Shown: piece after piece, positions 17,525-27,924 of the stretch
How positions within the stretch are numbered: position 1 is the stretch's first letter
Layout of the letters: every line of letters starts with the position of its first letter
Source of the DNA: Pseudomonadota bacterium
GTDB taxonomy: Bacteria; Bdellovibrionota; FAC87; UBA2466
Assembly (NCBI GenBank): GCA_009927005.1
Contig: RFNV01000186.1
Location: 1 to 45,571, forward strand
Direction of reading: 5' to 3'
DNA length: 45,571 nt
Translations under genes and position numbers: made by a program
Notes under the pieces: model-generated
The model's input: the letters and a program-made list of their open reading frames with translations, nothing else
Told to the model about the DNA's origin: nothing
Databases searched by the model: none

Positions 17525-19972
17525 ATGCTTTCAACGAGTCATCCGGGTGCCTTGACCCCATTAATGCAGCAATATATGGGGATCAAAAAAGACTATCCGG
17601 ACTCGGTCGTTTTTTTCAGGCTGGGTGATTTTTACGAAATGTTTTTTGAAGATGCGGTGACTGCAGCACCCATCTTGGAAGTACAACTGACTTCCCGAGA
17701 TAAGTCCTCAGAGAATCCCATTCCGATGTGTGGGATTCCCTATCATGCCGCTAGCAATTACATCCAAAAACTCATCCAAAAAGGTCTTAAAGTCGCCATT
17801 TGCGAGCAGACCGAAGTACCAGTTTCAGGAAAAGCAGGAAAAACTATTATCAAAAGGGAAGTGGCCCGGGTCGTGACCCCAGCACTTGTTGGGGATCCGG
17901 ATCTCGTTTCTGATAACAATCAAAATCTTCTTTTAACTATTCACGCGCTTACTGAAAATGAATTTGAACTAGCTATTTTGGACCTTTTGGGAGGAGAGCT
18001 TCGGCTGGGACATGTTTCCGACCTAGACGGCCTTGTCGACTGGGTTCTCCGATTAAATCCAAAAGAGTTTCTGATTCATGATTCGGAGCGAGATTCGGAT
18101 TGGTTTTTGGCAATCAAATCTCGATTTCCAAAAGTTTCAGTTACTTTTCGATCGGAAATATTTTCCAGCGGTGCTTTAGCAGCCTCAAGAGCCTATCTTC
18201 GAGAGACCATCAAAAGAGAAACCCCGCTATCCTTTCTAGAGCCATTATCGCTCGAGGACAGTGACCGACTGTTTTTGGATGCTACCGCGCTCAGCGCTCT
18301 CGAAGTCATTCAATCTCACTCGGCTTCTGGAGAAAGCAGCAGCCTTCTGTCCGTTTTGGATTGTTGCGTGACTCCGATGGGACGTCGAAGTCTGAAGGAT
18401 TGGCTCAGTCGGCCCCTCTTACATATCTCGGCCATTGTCCAGCGACACGAGTCAGTAGAGTTTTTGGTTAATACTCCAACGATTTTCGAAGCTTTAAGAA
18501 AAGAGTTAACAGAAATTAGAGATCTCGAGCGCCTGACTTCTAAGACAGTGTTGGGGTTATCAATGCCCCGAGACTTGGTTGCTATTCGAGAAAACCTAAA
18601 ACATTTGCCGGCTATAAAAGGTGCTTTAAGAAAGTCACAAGCTCCTTTGTTAAGAGAGTTTGAGAGTCAGCTGAATGCCCTCTCAGATTTGGTTCAATTA
18701 CTGGAGGCAAGCTTAAAAGAAGAAGTTCCTGCGACCTTAAGAGATGGAAATATTTTTAAGGATTCATACCGAGCAGAAATTAAGGAATTGAGATCCCTTT
18801 CTCAGAATGCCAAAAGCATGATTGCCTCCATTGAGACAAGAGAAAGAGAATCCAGTGGAATTTCAAGCCTCAAAATTAAGTTCAGTAAGGTCTTTGGATA
18901 TACGTTTGAGGTTACTTCTACCCACTTAAAGAAAGTGCCTCCTCATTTTATACGGAAACAAACCATTGCTAATGGTGAACGATTTATCACGGAAGAATTA
19001 AAAGAATTTGAAGAAAAAGTAATGACCGCCGAAGTCCGCTTGAAAGCCATTGAAGAAGAACTTTTCTTGGAGCTTCGTGGAAAGGTAGCTGAGCAAAGCT
19101 CTGCTCTCATGAAAAATGCAAAAATTTTAGGGGCGCTAGATTGTCTTCTGAGTTTTGCCAAAGTCTCACGGGAAAGAGGTTACTACCGTCCGATGCTTCA
19201 CACGGGCTGGGACTTATCGATAAAAGAAGGGCGACACCCAGTGGTGGAGACTAAGGTCGAGCGAGGAAAATTTATCCCGAACGACATCATCTTTAACGAA
19301 GACACGTGCCGCACCCTTTTAATTACCGGTCCAAACATGGCTGGGAAATCCACTATCATGCGCCAAGTGGCTTTAATTTCTATTATGGCGCAAGCCGGTT
19401 GTTTTGTGCCTGCCAGTCGGGCGCAGCTACCAATTTTAGATGCCATTTTTACGCGAGTGGGAAGTTCGGATGATCTGGCAAGAGGTCAATCTACTTTCAT
19501 GGTGGAGATGAGTGAGGTTGCCCGGATTCTGGAAAAAGCTACCTCCAAAAGCCTTTTGGTTATTGATGAAATAGGCCGAGGGACGAGTACTTATGATGGT
19601 TTGTCGTTAGCTTGGGCTCTTTTGGAAAATATCCATACCCATTTGCGAGCGAAAACTCTGTTTGCAACGCATTTTCACGAACTAACAGTTCTTGAAAAAA
19701 ATCATCCTTCTTTGCGAAATGCGAATGTGCTTGTGAAAAAATTAGATCAGGAAATTATTTTTCTGCATCAGTTAGATTTTGGTTCTTGCAATCGAAGTTA
19801 CGGAATCGAGGTGGCTCGTTTAGCGGGTCTCCCAGCTCCCATTTTAGAAAGAGCGCACGAACTTTTAGAGTCATTAGAAAATGAGAAGCAGAGTGTTAAA
19901 TCTTTTCAGTCAATTCTTGGAAAAAAACACATTTCAAAATCCTCGGAAAGTCGCTCCCCGCTTGAATCCTAA
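17525..19972 (+). CDS. mutS: DNA mismatch repair protein MutS
   Basis: TPLMQQYMGIKKDYPDSVVFFRLGDFYEMFFEDA; Walker A TGPNMAGKSTIMRQ; LVIDEIGRGTSTYDGLSLAWA; ATHFHELT. Confidence 0.98.
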   Translation: MLSTSHPGALTPLMQQYMGIKKDYPDSVVFFRLGDFYEMFFEDAVTAAPILEVQLTSRDKSSENPIPMCGIPYHAASNYIQKLIQKGLKVAICEQTEVPVSGKAGKTIIKREVARVVTPALVGDPDLVSDNNQNLLLTIHALTENEFELAILDLLGGELRLGHVSDLDGLVDWVLRLNPKEFLIHDSERDSDWFLAIKSRFPKVSVTFRSEIFSSGALAASRAYLRETIKRETPLSFLEPLSLEDSDRLFLDATALSALEVIQSHSASGESSSLLSVLDCCVTPMGRRSLKDWLSRPLLHISAIVQRHESVEFLVNTPTIFEALRKELTEIRDLERLTSKTVLGLSMPRDLVAIRENLKHLPAIKGALRKSQAPLLREFESQLNALSDLVQLLEASLKEEVPATLRDGNIFKDSYRAEIKELRSLSQNAKSMIASIETRERESSGISSLKIKFSKVFGYTFEVTSTHLKKVPPHFIRKQTIANGERFITEELKEFEEKVMTAEVRLKAIEEELFLELRGKVAEQSSALMKNAKILGALDCLLSFAKVSRERGYYRPMLHTGWDLSIKEGRHPVVETKVERGKFIPNDIIFNEDTCRTLLITGPNMAGKSTIMRQVALISIMAQAGCFVPASRAQLPILDAIFTRVGSSDDLARGQSTFMVEMSEVARILEKATSKSLLVIDEIGRGTSTYDGLSLAWALLENIHTHLRAKTLFATHFHELTVLEKNHPSLRNANVLVKKLDQEIIFLHQLDFGSCNRSYGIEVARLAGLPAPILERAHELLESLENEKQSVKSFQSILGKKHISKSSESRSPLES

Positions 19973-19991
19973 CAAAATCCTAAAAAGTGCA

Positions 19992-20020
19992 TTGACAAGA
20001 ATAGGTGCCGTAAATAAAAC
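19992..20020 (+). promoter_or_regulatory. Candidate sigma70-like promoter for the trmJ-grpE-dnaJ operon
   Basis: TTGACA at 19992-19997, 17-nt spacer, TAAAAC at 20015-20020 (4/6 to TATAAT). Confidence 0.35.
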
Positions 20021-20074
20021 CTTCAAATTGCGATTTTAGACCATAAGAAGTAGCTTGCGTACCCCTTGCGAAAC

Positions 20075-20093
20075 AATCCACAGCCTGTGGATT
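20075..20093. promoter_or_regulatory. Perfect 9+1+9 dyad AATCCACAG-C-CTGTGGATT upstream of the trmJ-grpE-dnaJ operon
   Basis: Exact inverted repeat read directly, downstream of the candidate promoter and upstream of the first gene. Confidence 0.5.
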
Positions 20094-20163
20094 TCTCTAG
20101 GCCTTCCAGCTCTCCTAAAGGAAAAAAGTGTATCGAAGCTTGGTTTCCCGTATCAAATAAGGT

Positions 20164-21075
20164 ATGAAACTTGCTCATAAAAATGGCTTATGCAGAGCTC
20201 AAACTGAAGGAAGAGTGAGTTTGAAGAACCCCTATAAATCTTTCCACAGCTTCTGTGAGGAATTCAGGAAAAACATTCACGTTGTCCTGGTGCGTCCAGA
20301 GTATGGCGGGAATATCGGTTCTACCGCTCGAGCCCTAGAAAACATGGGCATTTTGGGCGATTTCCGTATTGTGGCGAATAAAGACCAAGTCGAATGGTCC
20401 GAAGTAAGAAAAATGGCCAAGCACGCGTTTTCAAGGGCGAGCGAGGCTAGGTTTTTTGAAACCCTTTCAGATGCCCTCATTATTGATAAGGACCGGAAAA
20501 AATTGGTTTTGGGAGCTTCCGCGCGCGTTGGGTCTGCTAGCCGTCCCCACCCGTTAAGGGTCAGACCGGCTCTGGAAAAAGCCATTCGAAAGCTCAAATC
20601 GGGTGAGATTAATGATTTGTTTTTAGTGTTTGGTCCGGAAAGTGATGGACTTAGCAATGAGGATATTGAGTGTTGCGATTGGCTAGTGACGATTCCCAGT
20701 CACGCCAACTATCGATCCTTAAACTTGGCCCAATCGGTTTTGGTTTTTGCTCATGAGACGAATGAAAATCTTCAGGAGCCGTGGGCGGAATTTGAATCGG
20801 ATAAGCCCACTCAAAAAGAAAAATTAGTACAACATTTACTTCAGTTGGCAGAGGATAGTGGTTTTGTTTTACCAGGTGACCCTTTAAAAATGCGTCCAAG
20901 GCTAGAAGAAATATTTGGGCAGATCCCCAACCACATCCCCCAAGCTTCTACTTTGCATGGATTGATCGACCAGGTCAGCCGGAGCATGAAAAAAGGTGAG
21001 CCCGATATCAAAGGAAGGTATAAGGTTTTCTTAGGGGGGCCCTCAGGAGGTAAAGATGGAATCGAACCAAAATGA
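20164..21075 (+). CDS. trmJ: TrmJ/SpoU-family RNA (2'-O) methyltransferase
   Basis: VVLVRPEYGGNIGSTARALENMGI; LVFGPESDGLSNEDIECCDWLVTIPSHANYRSLNLAQSVLVFAHE. The true start may lie downstream of 20164. Confidence 0.85.
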   Translation: MKLAHKNGLCRAQTEGRVSLKNPYKSFHSFCEEFRKNIHVVLVRPEYGGNIGSTARALENMGILGDFRIVANKDQVEWSEVRKMAKHAFSRASEARFFETLSDALIIDKDRKKLVLGASARVGSASRPHPLRVRPALEKAIRKLKSGEINDLFLVFGPESDGLSNEDIECCDWLVTIPSHANYRSLNLAQSVLVFAHETNENLQEPWAEFESDKPTQKEKLVQHLLQLAEDSGFVLPGDPLKMRPRLEEIFGQIPNHIPQASTLHGLIDQVSRSMKKGEPDIKGRYKVFLGGPSGGKDGIEPK

Positions 21076-21592
21076 AGATAGAGAAAATACGAATCCCGGC
21101 AACACGGAATCGGATAACGACGCCCTTCTCGAAGCCCAAAAACAGGCTGAAGAGGCTAAAAAAGAAGTCCTCTATGTGAAGGCGGAGTTTGAAAATTATC
21201 GGAAAAGAATTCTCAAAGAACAAGAACAGGCAATTAAGTTTGCTAATAAAAATCTGATTTCTGAATTGGTTACGATAATTGATTATTTTGACCGAGCTAT
21301 TCAACACTCCAAGGTCTTAAAGGCCAAAGAAGATCCTGAAGTATCTAATTTTGTAAGTGGGGTTGAAATGAGCCAACACGAGTTCATTCAACTTTTGAAT
21401 CGATTCGGAGTAGAATTTATTGGAAAAGTGGGTGAGTCATTTGATCCTGAAAAGCACGAAGCGGTAGGGAGTCGAGAAGTCGATAAATCCCAAGTGGATA
21501 CTGTTTTGGAAGTTTTTCAAAGAGGAAGTATCTTAAGTGGTCGCTTGATCACTCCGGCAAAAGTGGTAGTCGGCAAAGAAAAAGCTAATTAA
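21056..21592 (+). CDS. grpE: Nucleotide exchange factor GrpE
   Basis: KAEFENYRKRILKEQEQAIKFANKNLISELVTIIDYFDRAI; EKHEAVGSREVDKSQVDTVLEVFQRGSILSGRLITPAKVVVGK. RBS GGAGG. Confidence 0.96.
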   Translation: MESNQNEDRENTNPGNTESDNDALLEAQKQAEEAKKEVLYVKAEFENYRKRILKEQEQAIKFANKNLISELVTIIDYFDRAIQHSKVLKAKEDPEVSNFVSGVEMSQHEFIQLLNRFGVEFIGKVGESFDPEKHEAVGSREVDKSQVDTVLEVFQRGSILSGRLITPAKVVVGKEKAN

Positions 21593-21607
21593 AAAGCAAT
21601 CGGGGCT

Positions 21608-22705
21608 ATGGCAAAACGTGATTATTATGAAGTTTTGGGTGTAAGTCGTAATGCTTCTGAAGAGGAGCTGAAAAAGGCTTATCGCAAAGTAGCCATTCAG
21701 TACCACCCAGATAAAAATCCGGGAAACAAAGAGGCCGAGGAAAAGTTTAAAGAGGCCAATGAAGCGTATCAAATCCTGAGTGATCCCAAGCGCAAAGCTG
21801 CCTATGACCAGTTCGGACATGCTGGGTTAGGAGGGCAGGGGTTTGGATTTGATCCAGGTTTTGGTGCCGGTTCGTTCTCGGATATTTTCGATAATATTTT
21901 TGGAGATATTTTTGGTGGTGGTGGGCGGGCTGCATCTGGTATCGATCTTCGCTATACCTTAGAGATTGAGTTTGAAGAGGCAGCAAAAGGAACCGAGAAA
22001 AAAATTACATTTGAAAAAGAATTTTCCTGTGAAACCTGCAGTGGTTCGGGAGCAAAGCCAGGAACAAAACCAAAAACATGTGGAACTTGTCGAGGTACGG
22101 GACAAGTCCGTCTGAACCAGGGATTCTTTACTCTGGCCCGAACTTGCAGCTCATGTTCGGGAGCAGGCGTTATTATTGAAGAACGATGTAAACCCTGCAG
22201 AGGAAAGGGCAAAGTAAAAAAGCCTCACAGCGTTGTTGTGAACATACCGGCAGGAATTGATAGTGAGCAACGACTGCGGCTTCGCGGGGAGGGAGAAAGC
22301 ACGGGTCCATCCGGAATGGTCGGTGATTTATATGTGCTGATTCGAGTCAAAGATCATCCTTTATTCAAAAGAGAGGATGAGCATGTTATTTTAGATATGC
22401 CGATTACTTTTACTCAGGCGGTTCTGGGTTCTGATTTAGAAGTGCCGACGCTTCACGGTAGTGTTGAAATAACGATTCCTACAGGAACGCAGCCAGGCGA
22501 AACGCTTAGACTAAAAGGAAAAGGTATCAAGCGTTTGAATGGCTCGGGCTACGGAGACCAGTATGTTCGACTCCATATTGAGGTTCCTAAGAATCTGACG
22601 AGCCGGCAAAAGGAACTCTTGAAAGAATTTGATAAAGAGGGACGTTCGGAATCCTATCCTGGAGTTGCGAACTTTCTTCAACGATTCAAAGAGGTTTTTA
22701 AGTGA
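21608..22705 (+). CDS. dnaJ: Chaperone DnaJ
   Basis: J-domain with HPD; G/F region; four CxxCxGxG-type zinc repeats. Confidence 0.98.
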   Translation: MAKRDYYEVLGVSRNASEEELKKAYRKVAIQYHPDKNPGNKEAEEKFKEANEAYQILSDPKRKAAYDQFGHAGLGGQGFGFDPGFGAGSFSDIFDNIFGDIFGGGGRAASGIDLRYTLEIEFEEAAKGTEKKITFEKEFSCETCSGSGAKPGTKPKTCGTCRGTGQVRLNQGFFTLARTCSSCSGAGVIIEERCKPCRGKGKVKKPHSVVVNIPAGIDSEQRLRLRGEGESTGPSGMVGDLYVLIRVKDHPLFKREDEHVILDMPITFTQAVLGSDLEVPTLHGSVEITIPTGTQPGETLRLKGKGIKRLNGSGYGDQYVRLHIEVPKNLTSRQKELLKEFDKEGRSESYPGVANFLQRFKEVFK

Positions 22706-24648
22706 AACTGAACCTAACCAAGCTAGTCATCGGATTTTGTTTGGTGGGATGTGCAGTTAAGCCGGCAAAAACAGAAATCACTGGGCTAAAAGTAGAGCCA
22801 GCCGTTTCTGTTTTTATTGAGCCAGAGACCAAGTCGCTTTTTCTTCAAGCTGAAAAAGACCTTCAAAACCGAAATTACAGTGCGGCCCTTTCCAAATTCC
22901 AAACGGTTAGAAGTCGTTGGCCCAAAAGTAAAGCTGCAGAACTTTCTCAATATCGAATTGCTTCGGTTTATTACACCAAAGGTGAGTATTCGAAAGCGGG
23001 ACTTGAGTTCGAAACCTTCACAAAGAAATACCCACTCTCAAACTTTTCATTTGATGCGCACTACAATCTGGGCGCTTGCCAGTATCAGTTAGGACAGTAC
23101 GACAAATCTCAATTGACTCTGAATAAGCTTAAACGAGAGGAAATTCGAAGACAGGGAAATAAAAGAGCAATTACTTTCTATCAACTTCAGGCTTTAAATG
23201 CCACGGCTCAATCAGATGATCGAGGGGCAGTGCTTGCCTATTCGAACCAGCTTGCATTGGTTTCCGATGAAGTAGGTAAATCTATCCTAGAGGAGAAGAT
23301 TGAAAAGCACTTGCAAAAAATAAGCGATGCTGGACAGCTCCAAGAGATAGTGGCAAATGGGCCAGAACTTTTTAGTAGAAACCGAGCGGCTAAAAGATTA
23401 GGTGCGCTGACGTCAAAAGACCCATCTAAAGAAGGTGAAGACTTGACCAAGGTGCGCATCGCAGAAGTTACTGTTCCTCCAATGGATCTCGGGGTAGGAA
23501 CCAAAGGCTCTCGGAACAATATTGGTGTTATTCTTCCGTTGAAAGGGCGACTAGCGCCCTATGGACGAAAAGCTCTTGAAGGAATTCTGCTCGCCTCCCG
23601 AATGTTTCAGGCCTCATCGGGAGAGGGGTTTAATATTTTTGTCGAGGATTCTGGTTCAAGTCCTGCCATGGCTCAGGCCGCCCTCGAGACTCTAGTTCAA
23701 GATAAAAACGTAATTGCTGTCATTGGCCCCCTCAATTTCAAAGAGGGACTAGCCGTTGCCGAGAAGGCTCAAAGCTTGGGAGTTGTTAATATTTCCTTAG
23801 CTTCGAAGGCGGGTGTGTCTAGTCAGGGCCCTTATATTTTTCAAAATGCCCTTACTCCCAAAGTACAGTTGGAAAATCTTGTGCGTTTTTCAGTCGCTGA
23901 CAAGGGGTTACGTCGCTTTGCAATTTTAAGTCCTTCCAATGCCTTTGGCCGGGATATGACGAACGAGTTCTGGGATCAGATAGAGAGCCGAGGAGGAAAA
24001 GTGGTTGGAGTTGAATTTTATGATCCCACCGAAACTGATTTCCAAGATTCCATTAAGTCCTTGGTAGGTTTAAAAGACCAAAGATTTAGGCGAAATGAGT
24101 GGACTGCCCTTCAGGATTACACCAAGGAGATGAAAGCCAAAACTGGTAAAGAGCCTAAAATAAAACTTAAACCGATCATCGATTTTGATGCCGTTTTTCT
24201 TCCCGACTCCCCGAAAACCGTTGCTTCGATTGCTGCAAGTCTTGCATATTTGGATGTGGGAGAATTGCCGCTGTTGGGAATTACCGAATGGAATTCCGAT
24301 CAATTATATAAGCGCGGGGGACGGTTCGTTGAAAAAGCGGTTTTTCCGGGAGTCATGAATCCCGTGACTCGAAGCTCCGCTCAAAGAGACTTCATGCGAA
24401 ATTATCAAGAAGCTTTTGGCACCCAGGCAGACCTATTAGCCGCCCAAGGTTTTGAGGCCATGGAAATTATTTCAGTGAGTCTGCAGAAGAGCCAATCGAG
24501 CAATAGAGCGGATTTAGCAAAGCAAATCAATGCCCTTCAGAATCTGGAAGCCCCCATTGGGATAACTAGTTTCGATGCAAATCGGATAGCGCAAAGAAAC
24601 ATTCCTCTTTATATGCTCGATAAGTTTGGAAACTTTGTGGAGCAATAA
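22702..24648 (+). CDS. LpoA/periplasmic-binding-like outer-membrane lipoprotein with N-terminal TPR-like region
   Basis: Lipobox [11 protein letters not shown]-like repeats; [31 protein letters not shown] and [30 protein letters not shown] typical of periplasmic-binding type 1 folds. Confidence 0.82.
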   Translation: MKLNLTKLVIGFCLVGCAVKPAKTEITGLKVEPAVSVFIEPETKSLFLQAEKDLQNRNYSAALSKFQTVRSRWPKSKAAELSQYRIASVYYTKGEYSKAGLEFETFTKKYPLSNFSFDAHYNLGACQYQLGQYDKSQLTLNKLKREEIRRQGNKRAITFYQLQALNATAQSDDRGAVLAYSNQLALVSDEVGKSILEEKIEKHLQKISDAGQLQEIVANGPELFSRNRAAKRLGALTSKDPSKEGEDLTKVRIAEVTVPPMDLGVGTKGSRNNIGVILPLKGRLAPYGRKALEGILLASRMFQASSGEGFNIFVEDSGSSPAMAQAALETLVQDKNVIAVIGPLNFKEGLAVAEKAQSLGVVNISLASKAGVSSQGPYIFQNALTPKVQLENLVRFSVADKGLRRFAILSPSNAFGRDMTNEFWDQIESRGGKVVGVEFYDPTETDFQDSIKSLVGLKDQRFRRNEWTALQDYTKEMKAKTGKEPKIKLKPIIDFDAVFLPDSPKTVASIAASLAYLDVGELPLLGITEWNSDQLYKRGGRFVEKAVFPGVMNPVTRSSAQRDFMRNYQEAFGTQADLLAAQGFEAMEIISVSLQKSQSSNRADLAKQINALQNLEAPIGITSFDANRIAQRNIPLYMLDKFGNFVEQ

Positions 24649-24682
24649 ATCCACTGACGCATGTGGGTTATTGCAGGTTTTT
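24642..24682 (+). terminator. Probable intrinsic terminator after the dnaJ/lipoprotein operon
   Basis: GCAATAA..CCAC / GTGG..TTATTGC stem (24642-24674) with a small bulge, followed by AGGTTTTT. Confidence 0.6.
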
Positions 24683-24788
24683 ACAAACTGTTAGAATTAA
24701 ATTCATCTTTAGAAACTTTCCTTACTTAAGCGTTTTACCGAACAATTAGTCAGTATTTGGAATTCGGGCTTCTCCGAAGGAGTGCGAC

Positions 24789-25157
24789 ATGGCTTTAAAA
24801 AAGAATGAATTGAAAAAGTTTGCGATGGCTCTCAAGGAAGAAAAAGCCCGTATCTTGAATCAGCTTGATAAGACCAAGAAGAATGATCTCACTCTACAAA
24901 CTGAGGATCTACCGGACGAGGTAGACCTTGCTTCTTCCGAACTCAATCAAAGCATGAGCTTGCGGATTAGAGACCGAGAGCGCGAATTGGTTTTGAGAAT
25001 CGAAGAAGCGCTGAGCAAAATCGAAGATGGAACTTTTGGTTTATGTGAAATGTGTGAAGAGCCAATCGATATTAAACGGCTCGAAGCCCAGCCTGTTGCA
25101 GAGATGTGCATTCGATGCAAAGAACAAGAAGAAATCCAAAGAAAAATCTACGCTTAG
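24789..25157 (+). CDS. dksA: DksA/TraR-family zinc-finger transcription regulator
   Basis: 122 aa; TEDLPDEVDLASSELNQSMSLRIRDRERELVLRIEEALSKIEDGTFGLCEMCEEPIDIKRLEAQPVAEMCIRCK, C4 zinc finger. Confidence 0.93.
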   Translation: MALKKNELKKFAMALKEEKARILNQLDKTKKNDLTLQTEDLPDEVDLASSELNQSMSLRIRDRERELVLRIEEALSKIEDGTFGLCEMCEEPIDIKRLEAQPVAEMCIRCKEQEEIQRKIYA

Positions 25158-25168
25158 CATCTAACACA

Positions 25169-25200
25169 CCTTGAAATCTCTATTGTTTCAAGGCTTTCTC
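25169..25200 (+). terminator. Possible intrinsic terminator after dksA
   Basis: CCTTGAAA (25169-25176) / TTTCAAGG (25186-25193) perfect 8-bp stem followed by a pyrimidine-rich CTTTCTC. Confidence 0.5.
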
Positions 25201-25318
25201 CCGAGTCCCAATTTCCCACAAAAATAAAAAAAAGCAGCTCAAGACTTCCCCCCATTGCTCCGATCAGTTCACTAGTAAAACTAGGTGTTTTAGGTAGAAG
25301 CTAACGGGGGATCCATCT

Positions 25319-27778
25319 ATGCCAAACGATTTCTCAGAGAATGAAGAAATCTCAATACCCGATCAACTGCCCTTACTTCCAGTAAGAGACGTCATTGTAT
25401 ATCCATACATGATATTGCCGTTATTTGTTGGTCGAGACGCATCCATTCGCGCGGTGAACGAAGCGCTTGCGAAGGATCGCCTGATTTTCCTTGCGGCACA
25501 AAAGGAAATAGCTGACGAAAATCCAACCCCTGAAAATATTTATCCGGTTGGAACCATTGCCATGATCATGCGCATGCGAAAGCTGCCTGATGGTCGGGTA
25601 AAAATTCTAGTACAAGGTTTAATGAAGGGAACTGCGGTTGATTACACGCAAGAAAAACCCTTCTTTGTTGCTAAAGTAAAACAAATTAAAGAAAAAGTCG
25701 CCTCCCGAGAGCAAGTGGAAGTCGAAGCCGTGATGAGAACGGTAAGGGAGCAGCTTGAAAAAGTAATTTCCATGGGGCGTGTTCTCTCTCCAGATATTTT
25801 GATGGTCGTAGAAGACATCGCTGACGCTGGTCGACTCGCCGATCTCGTGGCTTCAAACCTCGGTTTGAAAGTCGCAGATGCGCAAGAACTTTTAGAAGTT
25901 TTCGATCCAGTTGATCGTCTCAAAAAAGTAAACGAGATTCTCATTAAAGAGCTTGAGATTTTGGCAATGCAGGCTCGTATTCGCTCTCAGGCTCGAGATG
26001 AAATGACCAAGAGCCAAAGAGAATACTTTTTACGTGAGCAGATTCGAGCTATCAAAACAGAGTTGGGAGATACCGAATCGAAGTCTGAGGAAATATCTGA
26101 GCTTCGTGCAAAAATCGAAGCTGCAAATATGCCCGAAGAAGTTTATCAGGAAGCTATCAAGCAAGCGGGTCGCCTCGAAAGAATGCATCAAGATGCTAGC
26201 GAAGCAACCATTGTGAGAACTTATCTGGATTGGCTCGTTGATATACCGTGGAGCAAAACCACTCAAGACAATCTTGATTTAAATATTGCACAAAAAGTGT
26301 TGGATGAAGATCACTTTGGGCTCAAAAAAATCAAAGAGCGTATTTTAGAGTTTCTCGCAGTTCGAAAACTTAAGCCAGGTGGCAAAGGCCCGATCTTGTG
26401 TTTCCTGGGACCTCCGGGGGTCGGAAAAACGAGTCTTGGAAAATCCATAGCTAAAGCAATGGGCAGACGTTTCGTGCGCATCTCTCTTGGGGGCGTACGG
26501 GATGAAGCTGATATTCGCGGACATCGCCGAACCTATGTAGGAGCGATGCCAGGACGAATTGTTCAAGGCTTAAAGCAAGCTGGTTCAAACAACCCCATCT
26601 TCATGCTCGACGAAATTGATAAGTTGGGTGCAGATTTCCGAGGCGATCCAGCTGCCGCTTTGCTCGAGGTTCTTGATCCAGAGCAGAACTTTAGTTTTAG
26701 GGACCACTATCTCAATTTGCCCTTTGATCTATCGAACGTCATGTTTATCGCAACTGCGAACATGATCGATACGGTCCCAGCAGCTTTGAGAGATCGTATG
26801 GAAGTCATTACTCTAGCTGGTTACAGTGAGGAGGAAAAACTGAGCATCGCGAAGCGCTTCCTCATCGGTAAGCAGACAGAAGAGAACGGTTTGACTCCCA
26901 GTCAATTAGAGTTCACTGATGAAGCCATCGAAAGAGTGGTTGAACAGTACACTCAGGAATCGGGATTAAGAAATCTCGAGCGAAACATTGCAGCTATTTG
27001 TCGAAAAGTAGCAAAACGTTTCGCGACTGAGGAAGTTAAAGGCGATAAAGTTGTTGTGAATGGAAATTCGATTCCAAAGTATTTGGGACCGCCCAGAAAC
27101 TTAAAGGAAGAAGAACGCGAACGAGACGAAGTTGGTGTTGTAACCGGCCTAGCGTGGACTCAATTCGGTGGAGATATTCTAAACATCGAAGTGACCATGA
27201 TGAAAAAGATGGGCGGTGGTGTCATCCTGACGGGTTCGCTTGGAGATGTAATGAAAGAGTCTGCACACACAGCTCTTAGTTATATCCGCAGCAAGGCTTC
27301 GATGTATGGCATCGACGAGAAAGTCTTTAGCCGCTATGAAATACACGTCCACGTCCCGCAAGGAGCCATTCCAAAAGATGGACCTTCAGCGGGTGTGACC
27401 TTGGCAACGGCTATCCTAAGTCTTCTAACCGGAAATCCTGTTAGAAAAGATGTAGCGATGACTGGTGAAGTTACTCTGAGAGGAAAAGTTCTTCCGATCG
27501 GAGGAGTGAAAGAAAAAACGCTCGCTGCTTTAAGACACGGAATCAAAGAAATCATCATTCCTTATCGCAATCACAAGGATTTGGATGATGTTCCGAAAGA
27601 GCTGCGAAAACGTTGTAAGTTCCAGTTGGCTAAAGAAGTGAACGAAGTTTTTGCTGAAGCCTTGGTCCATGACCCTCTTGAATGGGGTAAGCAGTTAAGG
27701 GACCAACGCGAAAATGCGGAGAAAAACTCTTCGGGTTCTTCGGGGCGCTCGGGAAAGAACGTGGAAAGAGCGGCTTAA
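25319..27778 (+). CDS. lon: ATP-dependent protease La (Lon)
   Basis: LPLLPVRDVIVYPYMILPLFVGR N-domain; GPPGVGKTSLGKSIAKAMGR; catalytic PKDGPSAGVTLATAI; Lys in VLPIGGVKEKTLAALRHG. Confidence 0.98.
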   Translation: MPNDFSENEEISIPDQLPLLPVRDVIVYPYMILPLFVGRDASIRAVNEALAKDRLIFLAAQKEIADENPTPENIYPVGTIAMIMRMRKLPDGRVKILVQGLMKGTAVDYTQEKPFFVAKVKQIKEKVASREQVEVEAVMRTVREQLEKVISMGRVLSPDILMVVEDIADAGRLADLVASNLGLKVADAQELLEVFDPVDRLKKVNEILIKELEILAMQARIRSQARDEMTKSQREYFLREQIRAIKTELGDTESKSEEISELRAKIEAANMPEEVYQEAIKQAGRLERMHQDASEATIVRTYLDWLVDIPWSKTTQDNLDLNIAQKVLDEDHFGLKKIKERILEFLAVRKLKPGGKGPILCFLGPPGVGKTSLGKSIAKAMGRRFVRISLGGVRDEADIRGHRRTYVGAMPGRIVQGLKQAGSNNPIFMLDEIDKLGADFRGDPAAALLEVLDPEQNFSFRDHYLNLPFDLSNVMFIATANMIDTVPAALRDRMEVITLAGYSEEEKLSIAKRFLIGKQTEENGLTPSQLEFTDEAIERVVEQYTQESGLRNLERNIAAICRKVAKRFATEEVKGDKVVVNGNSIPKYLGPPRNLKEEERERDEVGVVTGLAWTQFGGDILNIEVTMMKKMGGGVILTGSLGDVMKESAHTALSYIRSKASMYGIDEKVFSRYEIHVHVPQGAIPKDGPSAGVTLATAILSLLTGNPVRKDVAMTGEVTLRGKVLPIGGVKEKTLAALRHGIKEIIIPYRNHKDLDDVPKELRKRCKFQLAKEVNEVFAEALVHDPLEWGKQLRDQRENAEKNSSGSSGRSGKNVERAA

Positions 27779-27814
27779 GAAAGCCTGTCTTAAAAATAAA
27801 AAATCAATAAAATC

Positions 27815-27863
27815 AATCACTTGTTTCGGTGGCTCCAGACCCTGAAACAAGTGATTTTTTTTT
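27815..27863 (+). terminator. Intrinsic terminator after lon
   Basis: AATCACTTGTTTC (27815-27827) / GAAACAAGTGATT (27844-27856) perfect 13-bp stem followed by a T-run. Confidence 0.88.
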
Positions 27864-27924
27864 CCTTCTAGGGGCAATAATTGTCCATTGCGCGTTTTAT
27901 CCACAGGAGTAGATTAGAAATAGG

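Noticed and set aside
20277-20657. 126-aa minus-strand ORF inside trmJ
   Set aside because: Antisense to a conserved methyltransferase; no RBS or family match.
27897-27905. Exact DnaA-box-like TTATCCACA upstream of the S8 protease gene
   Set aside because: A single 9-mer match is expected by chance at about this frequency in 45 kb; there is no cluster of boxes or AT-rich origin structure nearby.
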